Positions 1 to 8,074 of a stretch of DNA of 40,420 nt are shown piece after piece (the stretch's first letter is position 1; each line of letters opens with the position of its first letter). A program made the position numbers and the translations under genes. The notes beneath the pieces are model-generated. The model was not told where the DNA came from and searched no databases. It saw only the letters and a list, made by a program, of their open reading frames with translations. The stretch lies in NCBI GenBank assembly GCA_013299115.1, contig JAAFKA010000039.1, positions 1 to 40,420 on the forward strand. The letters run 5' to 3'. This DNA is from Cytophagales bacterium. Lineage in GTDB: Bacteria; Bacteroidota; Bacteroidia; Cytophagales; Thermoflexibacteraceae.

Positions 1-93
1 TGTTTGCGGGAGTACCAATGAAGTACCATCAATAGCCTCCAAAAAATAGCCTTGCCACTTTCTTAAACTAAGTTCAGTATTTATATTTATTGT
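1..93 (-). pseudogene. Possible remnant of an IS4-type transposase (runs off the window)
   Basis: Read on the minus strand, bases 93 to 1 are open and encode a segment containing KWQGYFLEAIDGTSLVLPQT. A Gly-Tyr-x-Leu-x-Ala-Ile-Asp-Gly-Thr-x-Leu-x-Leu-Pro pattern is what I associate with the first catalytic Asp region of IS4-family DDE transposases. A TAA at 96-94 closes the frame upstream and there is no start codon, so the N-terminal part is missing or frameshifted. The break coincides with the start of a dispersed repeat at 92-128. The rest of the gene, if any, lies outside the window. The family call rests on about 20 residues and is tentative. Confidence 0.35.
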
Positions 94-128
94 TTACTTT
101 CTTAGCTTAATAGCATTGGACTAAAGTC
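92..128 (+). repeat. Dispersed repeat, copy 1 (pair with 14288-14324)
   Basis: This 37-base stretch matches 14288-14324 at 31 of 37 positions by eye. It contains TTAGCT and a downstream CTAA that can pair imperfectly. It abuts the broken end of the possible transposase remnant. No coding content is seen from here to about 220. Confidence 0.5.
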
Positions 129-220
129 TGCTATTGATGGGACATGAAAATGAAATCAAGCCTTTTTATATTTTTGCAAAAAATATATTACCTTCTAAAA
201 TAAACTTAACATTCATTTTT

Positions 221-1654
221 TCAAATCCCGTATTTGTCTATCAAATAAACCAAAGCAGCCATGCCCGCAGCCCCCAATTTCAGTTCACGTTGGTTTACCT
301 TGTCAAATGTATCTTGGGTGGTGTGGTGCAGGTCAAAATAGCGTTGCGAATCGGGAACATAGCCTATCAGCGTAGTGCCTACTACTTTTAGCGGTGTAAT
401 ATCTACGCCAGCACCGCCTTTTTGGGCAAAATAAATGCCGTAAGGTTTGAGCAAGGGCAACCATTGGGCTACTGCCTGCACTTTGTCGGGTGTGGCATCT
501 ACATTAAAACCTCGTGGCGTAAAACCTCCTCTGTCCGACTCCAAAGCTGCCAAATGTTTTACCGAATTTTGTACTTGTTCAGCATATTGGCTATATGTAA
601 TTCCCCCACGATTGCCAAATTCCTCATTCATATACAAAATGACCCGAATGGTGCGGCGAGGGCGGATATTGAATTTTTTGAACAACTGCAAAACTTCTAC
701 GGCTTGCATACAACCTGCCCCGTCGTCATGGGCTCCTTGTGCCAAATCCCACGAGTCTAAGTGTCCACCAACTACAATGATTTCGTTTGGTTTTTCTGTT
801 CCCCTGATTTCTCCAATGACGTTGTGCGAAGTGGTGTCTGCTAATCGTTGGCAATTTGTTTGCATAAAAAACTGCAAAGTAGGGTCGGCTACCAACTGTT
901 TGCTCAACAACTCTGCACCGTTGGTGCTGATGGCTACGGCAGGTATTTGCCTCACATTGAGCTGATAAGTCATAGAACCTGTATGGGGCAAATCATCGAG
1001 GTTGGAGGCTAAAGAACGGACAACTACGCCCACAGCACCCAATTTGGCTGCTTCTGATGCTCCATTTCGGCGAGGTTTGCCAGCCTCCCCGTAGGCTTCG
1101 AAGGTGTCGAAGTAGGTAACATTGAGGGCTTGATTGAAAAATACAATTTTGCCTTTTATTTTTTCTTCGCCCAAAACTGCCAATTCCTCTATTTTTTTCA
1201 CTTCTATTACGCCAGCTTGCAAACCTTTTGCTCCTGTACCTACCGAGCCGCCCAACGCACAAATAGGAACAGCAATTTTGCCTTTTTTGCTTACCAAATG
1301 TGCTTTTTCTGCTTTGCCTCTTTTCCACTGTGGTACTTGCACAAGTTGCAACCAGACCGAATCTAACAACATAGAATCCAACAAAGATTTAGTCCAACGC
1401 ACTGCTTGTTCGGCTTGGGGTGTGGCAGTAAATCTTGCCCCTATTTTTGTGCAGAGGTAACGCAAATTTTCATAGCACTTGCCCTCCAACAAAGTTTGTT
1501 GGTAGAGTTGGCTGATGAACAACGAATCTTGCAAAAAAGGTAATGGATTGGTAGCAACAGTCACAATACCTGAATTTTCGGCTTGTTTAGTTGGTTGCTG
1601 GGCTTGGCAGGTGGCGAAAACTAACCAAGAGAGTAAGAAAAAAAGTTTTTTCAT
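221..1654 (-). CDS. Secreted M28-family zinc aminopeptidase/carboxypeptidase with PA domain
   Basis: Predicted exported metallopeptidase of 477 aa that removes amino acids from peptides in the periplasm or outside the cell. The start at 1654 is chosen because MKKLFFLLSWLVFATCQAQQ is a typical signal peptide; an upstream in-frame Met would add 14 residues that spoil it. Residues about 130-260 resemble a PA (protease-associated) insert. The M28 zinc site is complete: GGHLDS (His298), HDDG (Asp310), NEE (catalytic Glu344 and ligand Glu345), ESD (Asp374) and HH (His443/444). The order matches the carboxypeptidase Q/PGCP-like subgroup. It is a single gene, separated from queA by 282 bases holding palindromes. 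The exact substrate cannot be read from sequence. Confidence 0.9.
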   Translation of the reverse strand: MKKLFFLLSWLVFATCQAQQPTKQAENSGIVTVATNPLPFLQDSLFISQLYQQTLLEGKCYENLRYLCTKIGARFTATPQAEQAVRWTKSLLDSMLLDSVWLQLVQVPQWKRGKAEKAHLVSKKGKIAVPICALGGSVGTGAKGLQAGVIEVKKIEELAVLGEEKIKGKIVFFNQALNVTYFDTFEAYGEAGKPRRNGASEAAKLGAVGVVVRSLASNLDDLPHTGSMTYQLNVRQIPAVAISTNGAELLSKQLVADPTLQFFMQTNCQRLADTTSHNVIGEIRGTEKPNEIIVVGGHLDSWDLAQGAHDDGAGCMQAVEVLQLFKKFNIRPRRTIRVILYMNEEFGNRGGITYSQYAEQVQNSVKHLAALESDRGGFTPRGFNVDATPDKVQAVAQWLPLLKPYGIYFAQKGGAGVDITPLKVVGTTLIGYVPDSQRYFDLHHTTQDTFDKVNQRELKLGAAGMAALVYLIDKYGI

Positions 1655-1678
1655 ATAACAGAATGAGTACATTTTGAC

Positions 1679-1707
1679 GTAGTGCCACAGATGCAATGAA
1701 GTTGCAT
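1679..1707. repeat. GTAGTGCCACA repeat plus small palindrome
   Basis: GTAGTGCCACA at 1679-1689 recurs as both arms of the hairpin at 3277-3367 and, with two changes, at 32530-32546. It is followed by ATGCAA/TTGCAT arms at 1691-1707. It lies just upstream of the peptidase start and may fall in its leader. Confidence 0.4.
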
Positions 1708-1768
1708 AGCTAAGTAGTTAGACTTAAATAATCGACAGTGTTTTAATGTCTATGTATCTGATTATCAT

Positions 1769-1801
1769 AATTATCCGACACCTCAAAGGTGTTGGATAAT
1801 T
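1769..1801. repeat. Palindrome with 15-bp arms and CAA loop
   Basis: Left arm 1769-1783 and right arm 1787-1801 are complementary at 14 of 15 positions around a CAA loop. It lies between the divergent-side leader of the peptidase gene and the end of queA, both on the minus strand. It could terminate queA transcription or be a mobile palindromic repeat; no clear T-run follows on the minus strand. Confidence 0.55.
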
Positions 1802-1936
1802 GGGTTTAACTACTTATTTTTTACAAAGATAAGAAGCTAACAAAAAAACAGAGGTGATAAATATAATTTTTATCCTGAGCAAAGTTATCACAAAACCTGC
1901 ATTTCACAAGTTTTTAGTGTTTTATTGTTACAAACT

Positions 1937-3181
1937 TTAAGGCAACAACAAAGACGAATCTCCAAAACTCAAAAAACGGTAGTGATTAGCTAAGGCTTCT
2001 TGGTAAATTTTTCGCCAATCTTCGCCCACAAAAGCAGCTACCAAAAGCATCAGCGTAGTTTCGGGTTGGTGAAAATTAGTTATCAAGCCTGTGCAGCACT
2101 GAAAAACATAGCTGGGGACTATCATAATTTGCGTTTCGCCTGTGAGGTGGTTGAGTTGATGACTGTCCATAAAAGCAAGCAAATTTTGCATTACCTCTTG
2201 ACAAGTCGGCAGACCAGCAAAATCTTGTTCATAAGGTTGCAATTTGCTGATAAAAAAATAACCATTTTTCAGATTTTCTTTCACTGTTGGGTTGTTTTTC
2301 CACACCTCCAATGCCAACCAATACACACTTTCCAGAGTCCGCATAGAAGTAGTACCAACGGCACAAACCTTGCGTGCAGCCAATAAATTGCAAATATTTT
2401 CCCTCGATACAATGATTTGTTCGGTGTGCATGGCATGGGCAATGACATCTTCGGTGCGAATGGGCTGAAAAGTACCGCCACCTACGTGCAAAGTCAAAAA
2501 ATCCTCGACAATTCCCTTTGCTTGCAACCCCTCCAATACTTCGGGAGTAAAATGCAAACCCGCAGTAGGTGCAGCCACAGCCCCCTCATTTTTGGCGTAA
2601 ACAGTTTGGTAGTTTTGTTTGTCTTGGGCTACTACTTCTCTTTTTAGGTAAGGAGGCAAAGGCGTATTGCCAAAAGTTGCCAGCACTTCGGCAAAAGGTA
2701 AGTCGGCAGGAACCCACCGAAACTCTACCAACTGTTCTGCTCTGTCGGTTAAAGTTGCTTGCAAATGCCACGTTTGGTTGCCTGTTGGCGTATCTTTTTG
2801 CAAAGTTCTTTCCAAAATAATGCCCTCTTTCCATTTTTTCAACCCTCCAATGATGCACTTCCACACGCAATTTTGCGTCTGCAACATAGCCTGACTTACC
2901 ACAGCAGGTTGCACAGGATTGAGCAAAAAAATTTCTATTTCGCCACCACTTTCTTTCCTGAAATGCAGCCGAGCAGGAATAACCCTTGTGTTGTTGAAAA
3001 ACAGTGTGGTATCAGCTGTTAATTCCTCTCCAATGTGTTTAAATTGGCTATGTTTGATTTGCCCTTTTCTGTAAACCAACAAGTTAGACTCATCTCTTTT
3101 TTCCAAAGGAAAACGGGCTATCAACTCATCGGGCAAGTGATAATGAAATTGGCTGGCTGCAAGGTTTGGAAATTGATGCAT
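1937..3181 (-). CDS. queA: S-adenosylmethionine:tRNA ribosyltransferase-isomerase QueA
   Basis: Transfers and isomerises the ribosyl group of SAM onto preQ1 in the tRNA anticodon to give epoxyqueuosine, the penultimate step of queuosine synthesis, in the cytoplasm. The 414-aa protein carries the family hallmarks in order: FHYxLPxELIAxxPLxxRDxSxLLV at the N-terminus, NNTRVIPARL, the PTAGLHFT block, LHVGGGTFxPI, VGTTSxRTLES and NFHxPxxTLMLLVxAF near the C-terminus. The length is that of the longer Bacteroidota form rather than the roughly 350-aa proteobacterial form. The ATG at 3181 fits the start of the conserved N-terminus. No other queuosine gene is nearby. Confidence 0.96.
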   Translation of the reverse strand: MHQFPNLAASQFHYHLPDELIARFPLEKRDESNLLVYRKGQIKHSQFKHIGEELTADTTLFFNNTRVIPARLHFRKESGGEIEIFLLNPVQPAVVSQAMLQTQNCVWKCIIGGLKKWKEGIILERTLQKDTPTGNQTWHLQATLTDRAEQLVEFRWVPADLPFAEVLATFGNTPLPPYLKREVVAQDKQNYQTVYAKNEGAVAAPTAGLHFTPEVLEGLQAKGIVEDFLTLHVGGGTFQPIRTEDVIAHAMHTEQIIVSRENICNLLAARKVCAVGTTSMRTLESVYWLALEVWKNNPTVKENLKNGYFFISKLQPYEQDFAGLPTCQEVMQNLLAFMDSHQLNHLTGETQIMIVPSYVFQCCTGLITNFHQPETTLMLLVAAFVGEDWRKIYQEALANHYRFLSFGDSSLLLP

Positions 3182-3548
3182 GGTTTAATTCTTAATTCCA
3201 AGAAATAATAGCTATATTTTTCGGAAGCAATTTTGTGGAGAAAAATACTCTTTTACCTCTTACATAATGAAAATTTGGTAGTGCCACACAAGTAATGCTA
3301 CAAGTACGTTAGAACTAATATTTCTCAAAGAAATGTTAGTTCTGAGCATTACATCTGTGGCACTACCGAAAATTTATTAAAATTTCTCAAAGGTAAAAAA
3401 AAATTGAAAATCTTACAATTTTTTTTAGTTTGTAGCCTATTCTACACCCTTTTGCATTTTTTAACACCCTTCCTTTTCCAAAATCTCTTGTTTGTTGCGG
3501 TTTGTTTGCAAATTTGTTGTAATTTTAAGCCCGTTTTATGCAAACAAC
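3182..3548. other. Intergenic gap dominated by a long imperfect hairpin
   Basis: Between the divergently transcribed queA and VWA genes. It holds the 91-base hairpin at 3277-3367 and an A+T-rich stretch just before the VWA gene. TTTG-rich sequence at 3491-3519 followed by TAATTTTA at 3520 is a weak promoter candidate for the VWA gene. No small gene was seen. Confidence 0.5.
3277..3367. repeat. 91-base three-part imperfect hairpin
   Basis: The outer arms GGTAGTGCCACA (3277-3288) and TGTGGCACTACC (3356-3367) pair perfectly. Middle segments AGTAATGCT (3291-3299) and AGCATTAC (3345-3352) also pair. The core arms 3311-3325 and 3329-3343 pair at 14 of 15 positions around a CAA loop. The layered structure looks like a palindromic mobile repeat rather than a simple terminator. 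Confidence 0.65.
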
Positions 3549-5648
3549 ATGAACCAGCTACTTAGCGAATATTCATTTTCTTATCTTTTTTTGGGTGCAG
3601 GGCTGGCTTTGGGCTATGCTTGGTACTTATACAGGCAATCTTCTGCCACGCCTTGGAGCAAAACAACCAATTATTTGTTGGCTGCTTTGCGTTTTGTGGT
3701 GGTGTTTTTTATCTGTTTTTTGTTGCTCAATCCTTTTGTGAGGCAAATTGCCAATGAATACGAGAAACCTGTGGTGGTTTTTGCCGTTGATAATTCGCAA
3801 TCGGTGGCGTTGGGTGCAGACAGCCTGAAAAGAAAACAAGTAGCCAAAGATTTGCAACAATTAGCCACCGACCTCCAAGCCAAAGGATTTGAAACTACGA
3901 TACAAACTTTTGGGCAGTCAGCCGAGCAAAATTTGCAAGATTTTGGGGCTTTAACTTTCAATCATTTGCTAAGTCCTTTGGCGGAGTTGTTGCAAAACAT
4001 AGGGCAGAGTTATGAAAACCGCAATTTGGCTAACATTGTGCTGGTATCTGATGGCATTTACAATCAAGGCAATTCGCCACTCTACGGCAGTTACAAAGTG
4101 CCTGTGCATACCATCAGCATTGGCGACAGCACACCCAAAAAAGACATCATACTCAAAGCTATTTACCACAACGAATTGGCGTATTTGGGCAATAAATTTC
4201 CAATTAGCACCGAGTTGTATCAATCGGGGTTTGAAGGGCAGACCGTAGAGGTGCGACTAAAACAAAACGATAAGACCATTGAAACCAAAACCATTACTTT
4301 TGCAAAAAACCAAAGTTTTCAACGAATAGATTTTCTGCCTTTGGCTACCCAAAAAGGTATGCAGCACTACGTTATAGAGGTGCAAACTTTGGCGGGTGAG
4401 TTTACGACCCAAAACAACAGCCGTCATGCCTACATAGACATACTTGATGGCAAACAAAAGATTTTGCTCTTGGCAGCAGCCCCTCACCCCGACCTCAAAG
4501 CTATTCGGGCAGCCATAGAGAAAAAAGACAACTATACTTTACACCTTTTTATTCCTAATATTTCTCCCGAAGGAAGTTATTTGCCTAACGAAAAATACGA
4601 TTTGGTGATTATGCACAACTTACCAAATAGGCAAAATTTTGGTAGTGCTGTTTACCAAGAATTTGTGAATAAAAACATTCCAATTTGGTACATTGTGGGT
4701 ACAGAAACCAACTTGCCTGTACTCAACCGCCAGCTTGATTTTTTGAAAATTAACAGTAGAGGTATGCAATACGACAAGGTTACGCCTGCTTACCACGCCA
4801 ATTTTAACAAGTTTACCTTTGAGGAAAACAAAAAAAGCAAGTTCAAAAAATATCCACCTGCCACCACTTTTTTTGCCACTTACCAAGTAGGAGCAACAGC
4901 AGATGTAGTTCTCTATCAACAAGTTGGCAATGTGGTAACGCAAAATCCGCTGTTGCTTGTCAATGACAATCAGGGCAACAAAACAGGTGTATTGACAGCC
5001 GAAGGAATTTGGCAGTGGCGTATGCAAGAATTTACGCAAGACGAGTCGCAAGAGGCTTTTGATGATTTGATACAGAAAACAGTGCAGTATTTAGCAAACA
5101 AAGACGACAAACGCAAATTCAGAATAAAAACTTCGCCAACAGACGAAAACAATGGTGGCGTAACCATTTCGGCAGAAACCTATAACGATATTTACGAAAA
5201 TATTTATGGGCAAAAAATAGAATTGGAGGTCATAGACGAAAATAAAGTAGCAACCAACTACAATTTTACGAACACAACCACCAACTCAAACTATCGAATA
5301 AACGGACTGAAACAAGGAATCTACAAAGTGAGGGCAAGCATCACCATCAACAGCAAACGTGAAACTGCCCAAGCCGAATTTACTGTAACAGAACAGCAAA
5401 CCGAAGCCCTAAGCACCGTTGCCGATTTCGATATGCTTCGCCAGCTTGCCAAACAAACAGGAGGCATTGCAACCAACTACCAAAATTTGCAACCCTTGTC
5501 GGCTGTTTTGCAAGCCCAACCCGCCACTAACCTTATTCATTCGTCTGAAACTATCAAAGAATTGCTGCACCTCCATTGGTTGTTTTTCCTCCTGATGGGG
5601 CTGCTTGCTTTGGAGTGGTTTGTGCGGAAGTTTAGGGGGAGTTATTAA
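3549..5648 (+). CDS. Membrane-anchored VWA-domain protein
   Basis: A 699-aa inner-membrane protein with a likely periplasmic or cytoplasmic von Willebrand A domain. Start at 3549 (MNQLLSEYSF) gives two clean N-terminal membrane helices at about 10-27 and 42-61; an earlier in-frame start would only add a basic/hydrophobic run. The VWA metal site DNSQS (Asp81, Ser83, Ser85) follows the second helix, and LVSDG further on is the matching later strand. A long beta-rich middle region resembles Ig-like modules, and the last 28 residues contain a third helix (HLHWLFFLLMGLLALEWF). This architecture is common in Bacteroidota, often annotated only as VWA domain protein. The partner and function are unknown; it is alone on its strand until the R-M operon. 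Confidence 0.75.
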   Translation: MNQLLSEYSFSYLFLGAGLALGYAWYLYRQSSATPWSKTTNYLLAALRFVVVFFICFLLLNPFVRQIANEYEKPVVVFAVDNSQSVALGADSLKRKQVAKDLQQLATDLQAKGFETTIQTFGQSAEQNLQDFGALTFNHLLSPLAELLQNIGQSYENRNLANIVLVSDGIYNQGNSPLYGSYKVPVHTISIGDSTPKKDIILKAIYHNELAYLGNKFPISTELYQSGFEGQTVEVRLKQNDKTIETKTITFAKNQSFQRIDFLPLATQKGMQHYVIEVQTLAGEFTTQNNSRHAYIDILDGKQKILLLAAAPHPDLKAIRAAIEKKDNYTLHLFIPNISPEGSYLPNEKYDLVIMHNLPNRQNFGSAVYQEFVNKNIPIWYIVGTETNLPVLNRQLDFLKINSRGMQYDKVTPAYHANFNKFTFEENKKSKFKKYPPATTFFATYQVGATADVVLYQQVGNVVTQNPLLLVNDNQGNKTGVLTAEGIWQWRMQEFTQDESQEAFDDLIQKTVQYLANKDDKRKFRIKTSPTDENNGGVTISAETYNDIYENIYGQKIELEVIDENKVATNYNFTNTTTNSNYRINGLKQGIYKVRASITINSKRETAQAEFTVTEQQTEALSTVADFDMLRQLAKQTGGIATNYQNLQPLSAVLQAQPATNLIHSSETIKELLHLHWLFFLLMGLLALEWFVRKFRGSY

Positions 5649-5654
5649 GGTGTG

Positions 5655-5676
5655 TTTCGGTTTTGAGAAACCGAAA
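5655..5676. repeat. 22-bp palindrome, left flank of the R-M operon
   Basis: TTTCGGTTT and AAACCGAAA arms around TGAG, 6 bases after the VWA stop codon. It is the exact reverse complement, loop included, of the 22 bases at 8018-8039 on the other side of the R-M operon. It may also serve as the VWA terminator. Confidence 0.7.
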
Positions 5677-5708
5677 GTAATGTAGTGTATGCGTTATGTG
5701 TATGGTAA

Positions 5709-5737
5709 GTGCTTTTGTTGCTCACAACCAAAAGTAA
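5709..5737. repeat. Second palindrome of the GGTTkCTCAmAACC family
   Basis: The arms pair around GCTCAC. The core GTTGCTCACAACC is shared exactly with 39685-39714 and resembles the palindromes at 5655 and 8018. It lies in the leader region of the methyltransferase gene. Confidence 0.55.
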
Positions 5738-5774
5738 ATAGTAAAAATAAATGTATTTAATACTTAAAAAAGTA

Positions 5775-5782
5775 TAACTTTG
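5775..5782 (+). promoter_or_regulatory. Candidate -7 box for the R-M operon
   Basis: TAACTTTG matches the Bacteroidota -7 consensus TAnnTTTG exactly and lies 14 bases before the methyltransferase ATG, implying a very short leader. No good TTTG -33 element is seen at the usual distance, so the call rests on the -7 box. Confidence 0.4.
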
Positions 5783-5796
5783 CAAAAAAAGCCACA

Positions 5797-7089
5797 ATGG
5801 AAGCAATCATAGAATTAGAGAAAATACAAACTAATCATTCTTGGAGTTTTACAGATTATTCAGTAAAAGATACTTCATATATTACACATAATTACTACAC
5901 TTATCCTGCTAAGTTTATTCCTCAATTAGCAAGTCGTCTAATTTTGGAACATAGTCAAAAAGGAGATGTAGTAATAGACCCTTTTATGGGTAGTGGTACA
6001 ACTATAATAGAAAGCCTAGTAAATGAAAGAATTGGAATAGGTACAGATATAAATGAAATTGCTTGTTTGGTGGCACAAACAAAAACAACCCCTATTCTTT
6101 CAAAAGAATTGGTTACGGAGTTTTTGAAATTGGAAACAGAATTAAAAATTAGTATGAATGGAAAAAAAGATTTTTACTTGACACAAGTTTTTGAAAAATT
6201 TAATTTTCACGAAAGGATAGATTATTGGTATAAACCTCAACAAAAGGCTGACTTAGCTATTTTACTTTTTAAAATTTTAAGTATTGAAAATCAGGTAATT
6301 AAAGATTTTTTCTTAGTGGCTTTTTGTCAAATTCTTAAAACTTGTTCTATTTGGCTACAAAAAAGTATCAAACCTACCAGAGATTTAAAGAAAAAGGATT
6401 ATGAAATTGTGCCTACTTTTTTGCAACAAGCAAAAAAGATGATTAAAAAAAATGAGAGTTTTTATAAATTATTGCCTAAAAATGTTGTAGAAAATATTGC
6501 AAATCACAGAACTGTTGTGTGCCAAGATGCTCGCAAATTACCCTGCGAAACAGCAAAAGCTAACTTAATTGTAACAAGTCCGCCTTATGTTACAAGCTAC
6601 GAATATGCTGATTTACACCAACTTCCACTGTATTGGTTAGGTCATTTAAACGAATTAACGCAGTTTCGCAAAAAATTTATAGGTTCTTCGCACACGCAAA
6701 GAGAAATTATAGATTTGCACAGCAACTTAGCCACTGAAATTGTAAATCAGTTAGGTAATAATAAAAAAGGTCGTGAAGTGCGAAATTATTTTGCAGATAT
6801 GTATGAAACTTTTAGAGAAATGCACAGAGTGTTGCAACCAAAAGGCAAGGCTTGTATAGTAATTGGCAATACACAATTTCAAGGAGTAGCCATTAAAAAT
6901 GCAGAAGTTTTTATAGAACAAATGCAAATGATTGGTTTTCAGGTTTTTGATATTATCAAGAGGGAAATCCCCTCTAAGATGTTACCTTCTACACGAGATA
7001 GCAATACAGGGCAGTTTGCTAAAATAACAGAAGCTAATTTAACATTGGCTTATCCAACTGAATACATTTTAATTATGCAGAAATTATGA
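5797..7089 (+). CDS. DNA methyltransferase of an R-M system (probable N4-cytosine type)
   Basis: A 430-aa SAM-dependent DNA methyltransferase that should protect host sites from the endonuclease two genes downstream. SAM-binding motif I is DPFMGSGTT (61-69). Catalytic motif IV is TSPPY (260-264), the serine form typical of N4-cytosine enzymes. About 190 residues, presumably the target recognition region, separate them, so the order is motif I, recognition domain, motif IV. Before motif I lies HNYYTYPAKFIPQ (31-43), a segment seen in a subgroup of these enzymes. The stop overlaps the next start (ATGA at 7086-7089), indicating translational coupling. The gene is visibly more A+T-rich than its neighbours, consistent with transfer. 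N6-adenine specificity cannot be excluded. Confidence 0.88.
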   Translation: MEAIIELEKIQTNHSWSFTDYSVKDTSYITHNYYTYPAKFIPQLASRLILEHSQKGDVVIDPFMGSGTTIIESLVNERIGIGTDINEIACLVAQTKTTPILSKELVTEFLKLETELKISMNGKKDFYLTQVFEKFNFHERIDYWYKPQQKADLAILLFKILSIENQVIKDFFLVAFCQILKTCSIWLQKSIKPTRDLKKKDYEIVPTFLQQAKKMIKKNESFYKLLPKNVVENIANHRTVVCQDARKLPCETAKANLIVTSPPYVTSYEYADLHQLPLYWLGHLNELTQFRKKFIGSSHTQREIIDLHSNLATEIVNQLGNNKKGREVRNYFADMYETFREMHRVLQPKGKACIVIGNTQFQGVAIKNAEVFIEQMQMIGFQVFDIIKREIPSKMLPSTRDSNTGQFAKITEANLTLAYPTEYILIMQKL

Positions 7090-7316
7090 TAAAAATAGAA
7101 GATGAATGGGCTTTTATTACATACGAAGTTCACCACAACAAACCCAAAACTACACCCTACAAAGGGAATGATTTGCTAACTCGTGAATTGTTGTTTATGC
7201 TACAGGCTTTGCTTTCTACCTACAACAGAGATAAATCAGAGTTTAATCTTATGATTTATCAACTATCAAAAAAACAATATCTTAAACTAATTTCTCAAAA
7301 AAATGACAATCAATGA
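7086..7316 (+). CDS. Small protein of unknown function inside the R-M operon
   Basis: A 76-aa protein that I do not recognise. Its start overlaps the methyltransferase stop by 4 bases and its end overlaps the endonuclease start by 14 bases, so it is almost certainly translated as part of the operon. The N-terminus is mixed (EDEWAFITYEVHHNKPKTTPYKGND), followed by a Leu-rich helix (LLTRELLFMLQALL) and a basic C-terminus. No helix-turn-helix like that of C-proteins is evident, and no membrane segment. Candidate roles are a subunit or modulator of either enzyme, but nothing in the sequence decides this. Confidence 0.65.
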   Translation: MIKIEDEWAFITYEVHHNKPKTTPYKGNDLLTRELLFMLQALLSTYNRDKSEFNLMIYQLSKKQYLKLISQKNDNQ

Positions 7317-8013
7317 CCTTATTACAATATATGAAAGTAAAAAAGTCCAGTACGGTAAAAATGCGTATAAACATATTTCTAATTTACTTTCAGAGGCAAA
7401 AGAACAACATAAAATAGATTTTTTGCAAAGTGATGTGGCAAAAAAAGCCCGCAAGGAAAATAGAGAGCCAGACCATGAACAATCTTGGCGTGCTTTCAAA
7501 GGCAAAAACTTGGAAAAACTTATTGAGTACATCATCACTGACGAGATTCAAAAATTAGGTTTAAAGGTTATCAACGGCAATTCTTTGGAAAGAACCGAAG
7601 GTAAAAACCTTTCTGAAGAACTAAGCAAAGTGAAACGCAATTTGTTAGTAGATTATGGCGAATATGGTTGTCACTTGCCCGATGTAGATTTGATAATTTA
7701 TGAACCGCAAACCTCCAAAATTATTGCAGTTTTATCAAGCAAAGTTACCTTGCGAGAAAGAATAGCCCAAACAGGTTACTGGAAACTAAAATTGGTAGCT
7801 GATAAAATTACCAAACACATAAAAGTTTACTTTATCACACCCGACGAAGATGGAACTTTGACTGTAAAACAACCTACCAAAAAAGGCAGGGCTATTGTGG
7901 AAACAGATACAGACGGTTGCTATGTTTTGAGTGAAACTAATGTAGAGGAGAGCAACAAGGTAAAAATGTTTGACAAATTTATTCCAGATTTGAAAAAATT
8001 GATAGGGCAATAG
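7303..8013 (+). CDS. Type II restriction endonuclease, BsaWI/CCGG-family-like
   Basis: A 236-aa protein predicted to cut unmethylated DNA at the site protected by the upstream methyltransferase. A helical N-terminal part contains SWRAFKGKNLEKLI (61-74), resembling the N-terminal domain of BsaWI-type enzymes. The PD-(D/E)XK core is visible as PDVD (126-129) and SSKVTLRER (145-153), Lys147 being the catalytic Lys. The RER following it matches the (R/K)(D/E)R module that I recall CCGG- and CCWGG-cutting enzymes (NgoMIV, Bse634I, EcoRII) using to read C:G pairs. A target containing CCGG or a related core is therefore inferred, not shown. The start ATG at 7303 overlaps the small upstream gene. Third gene of the operon. 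Confidence 0.75.
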   Translation: MTINDLITIYESKKVQYGKNAYKHISNLLSEAKEQHKIDFLQSDVAKKARKENREPDHEQSWRAFKGKNLEKLIEYIITDEIQKLGLKVINGNSLERTEGKNLSEELSKVKRNLLVDYGEYGCHLPDVDLIIYEPQTSKIIAVLSSKVTLRERIAQTGYWKLKLVADKITKHIKVYFITPDEDGTLTVKQPTKKGRAIVETDTDGCYVLSETNVEESNKVKMFDKFIPDLKKLIGQ

Positions 8014-8017
8014 CTGC

Positions 8018-8039
8018 TTTCGGTTTCTCAAAACCGAAA
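8018..8039. repeat. 22-bp palindrome, right flank of the R-M operon
   Basis: It begins 4 bases after the endonuclease stop and is the exact inverted copy of 5655-5676. It could act as the operon's terminator hairpin, but lacks a T-run. Confidence 0.7.
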
Positions 8040-8074
8040 TAGGAGTTTCTCACCCTCCCTGAAAAGTGCTATAA

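Noticed and set aside
5797-7089. Type IIG or type I methylase interpretation
   Set aside because: A separate compact endonuclease gene follows in the operon and no S-subunit or fused nuclease domain is seen.
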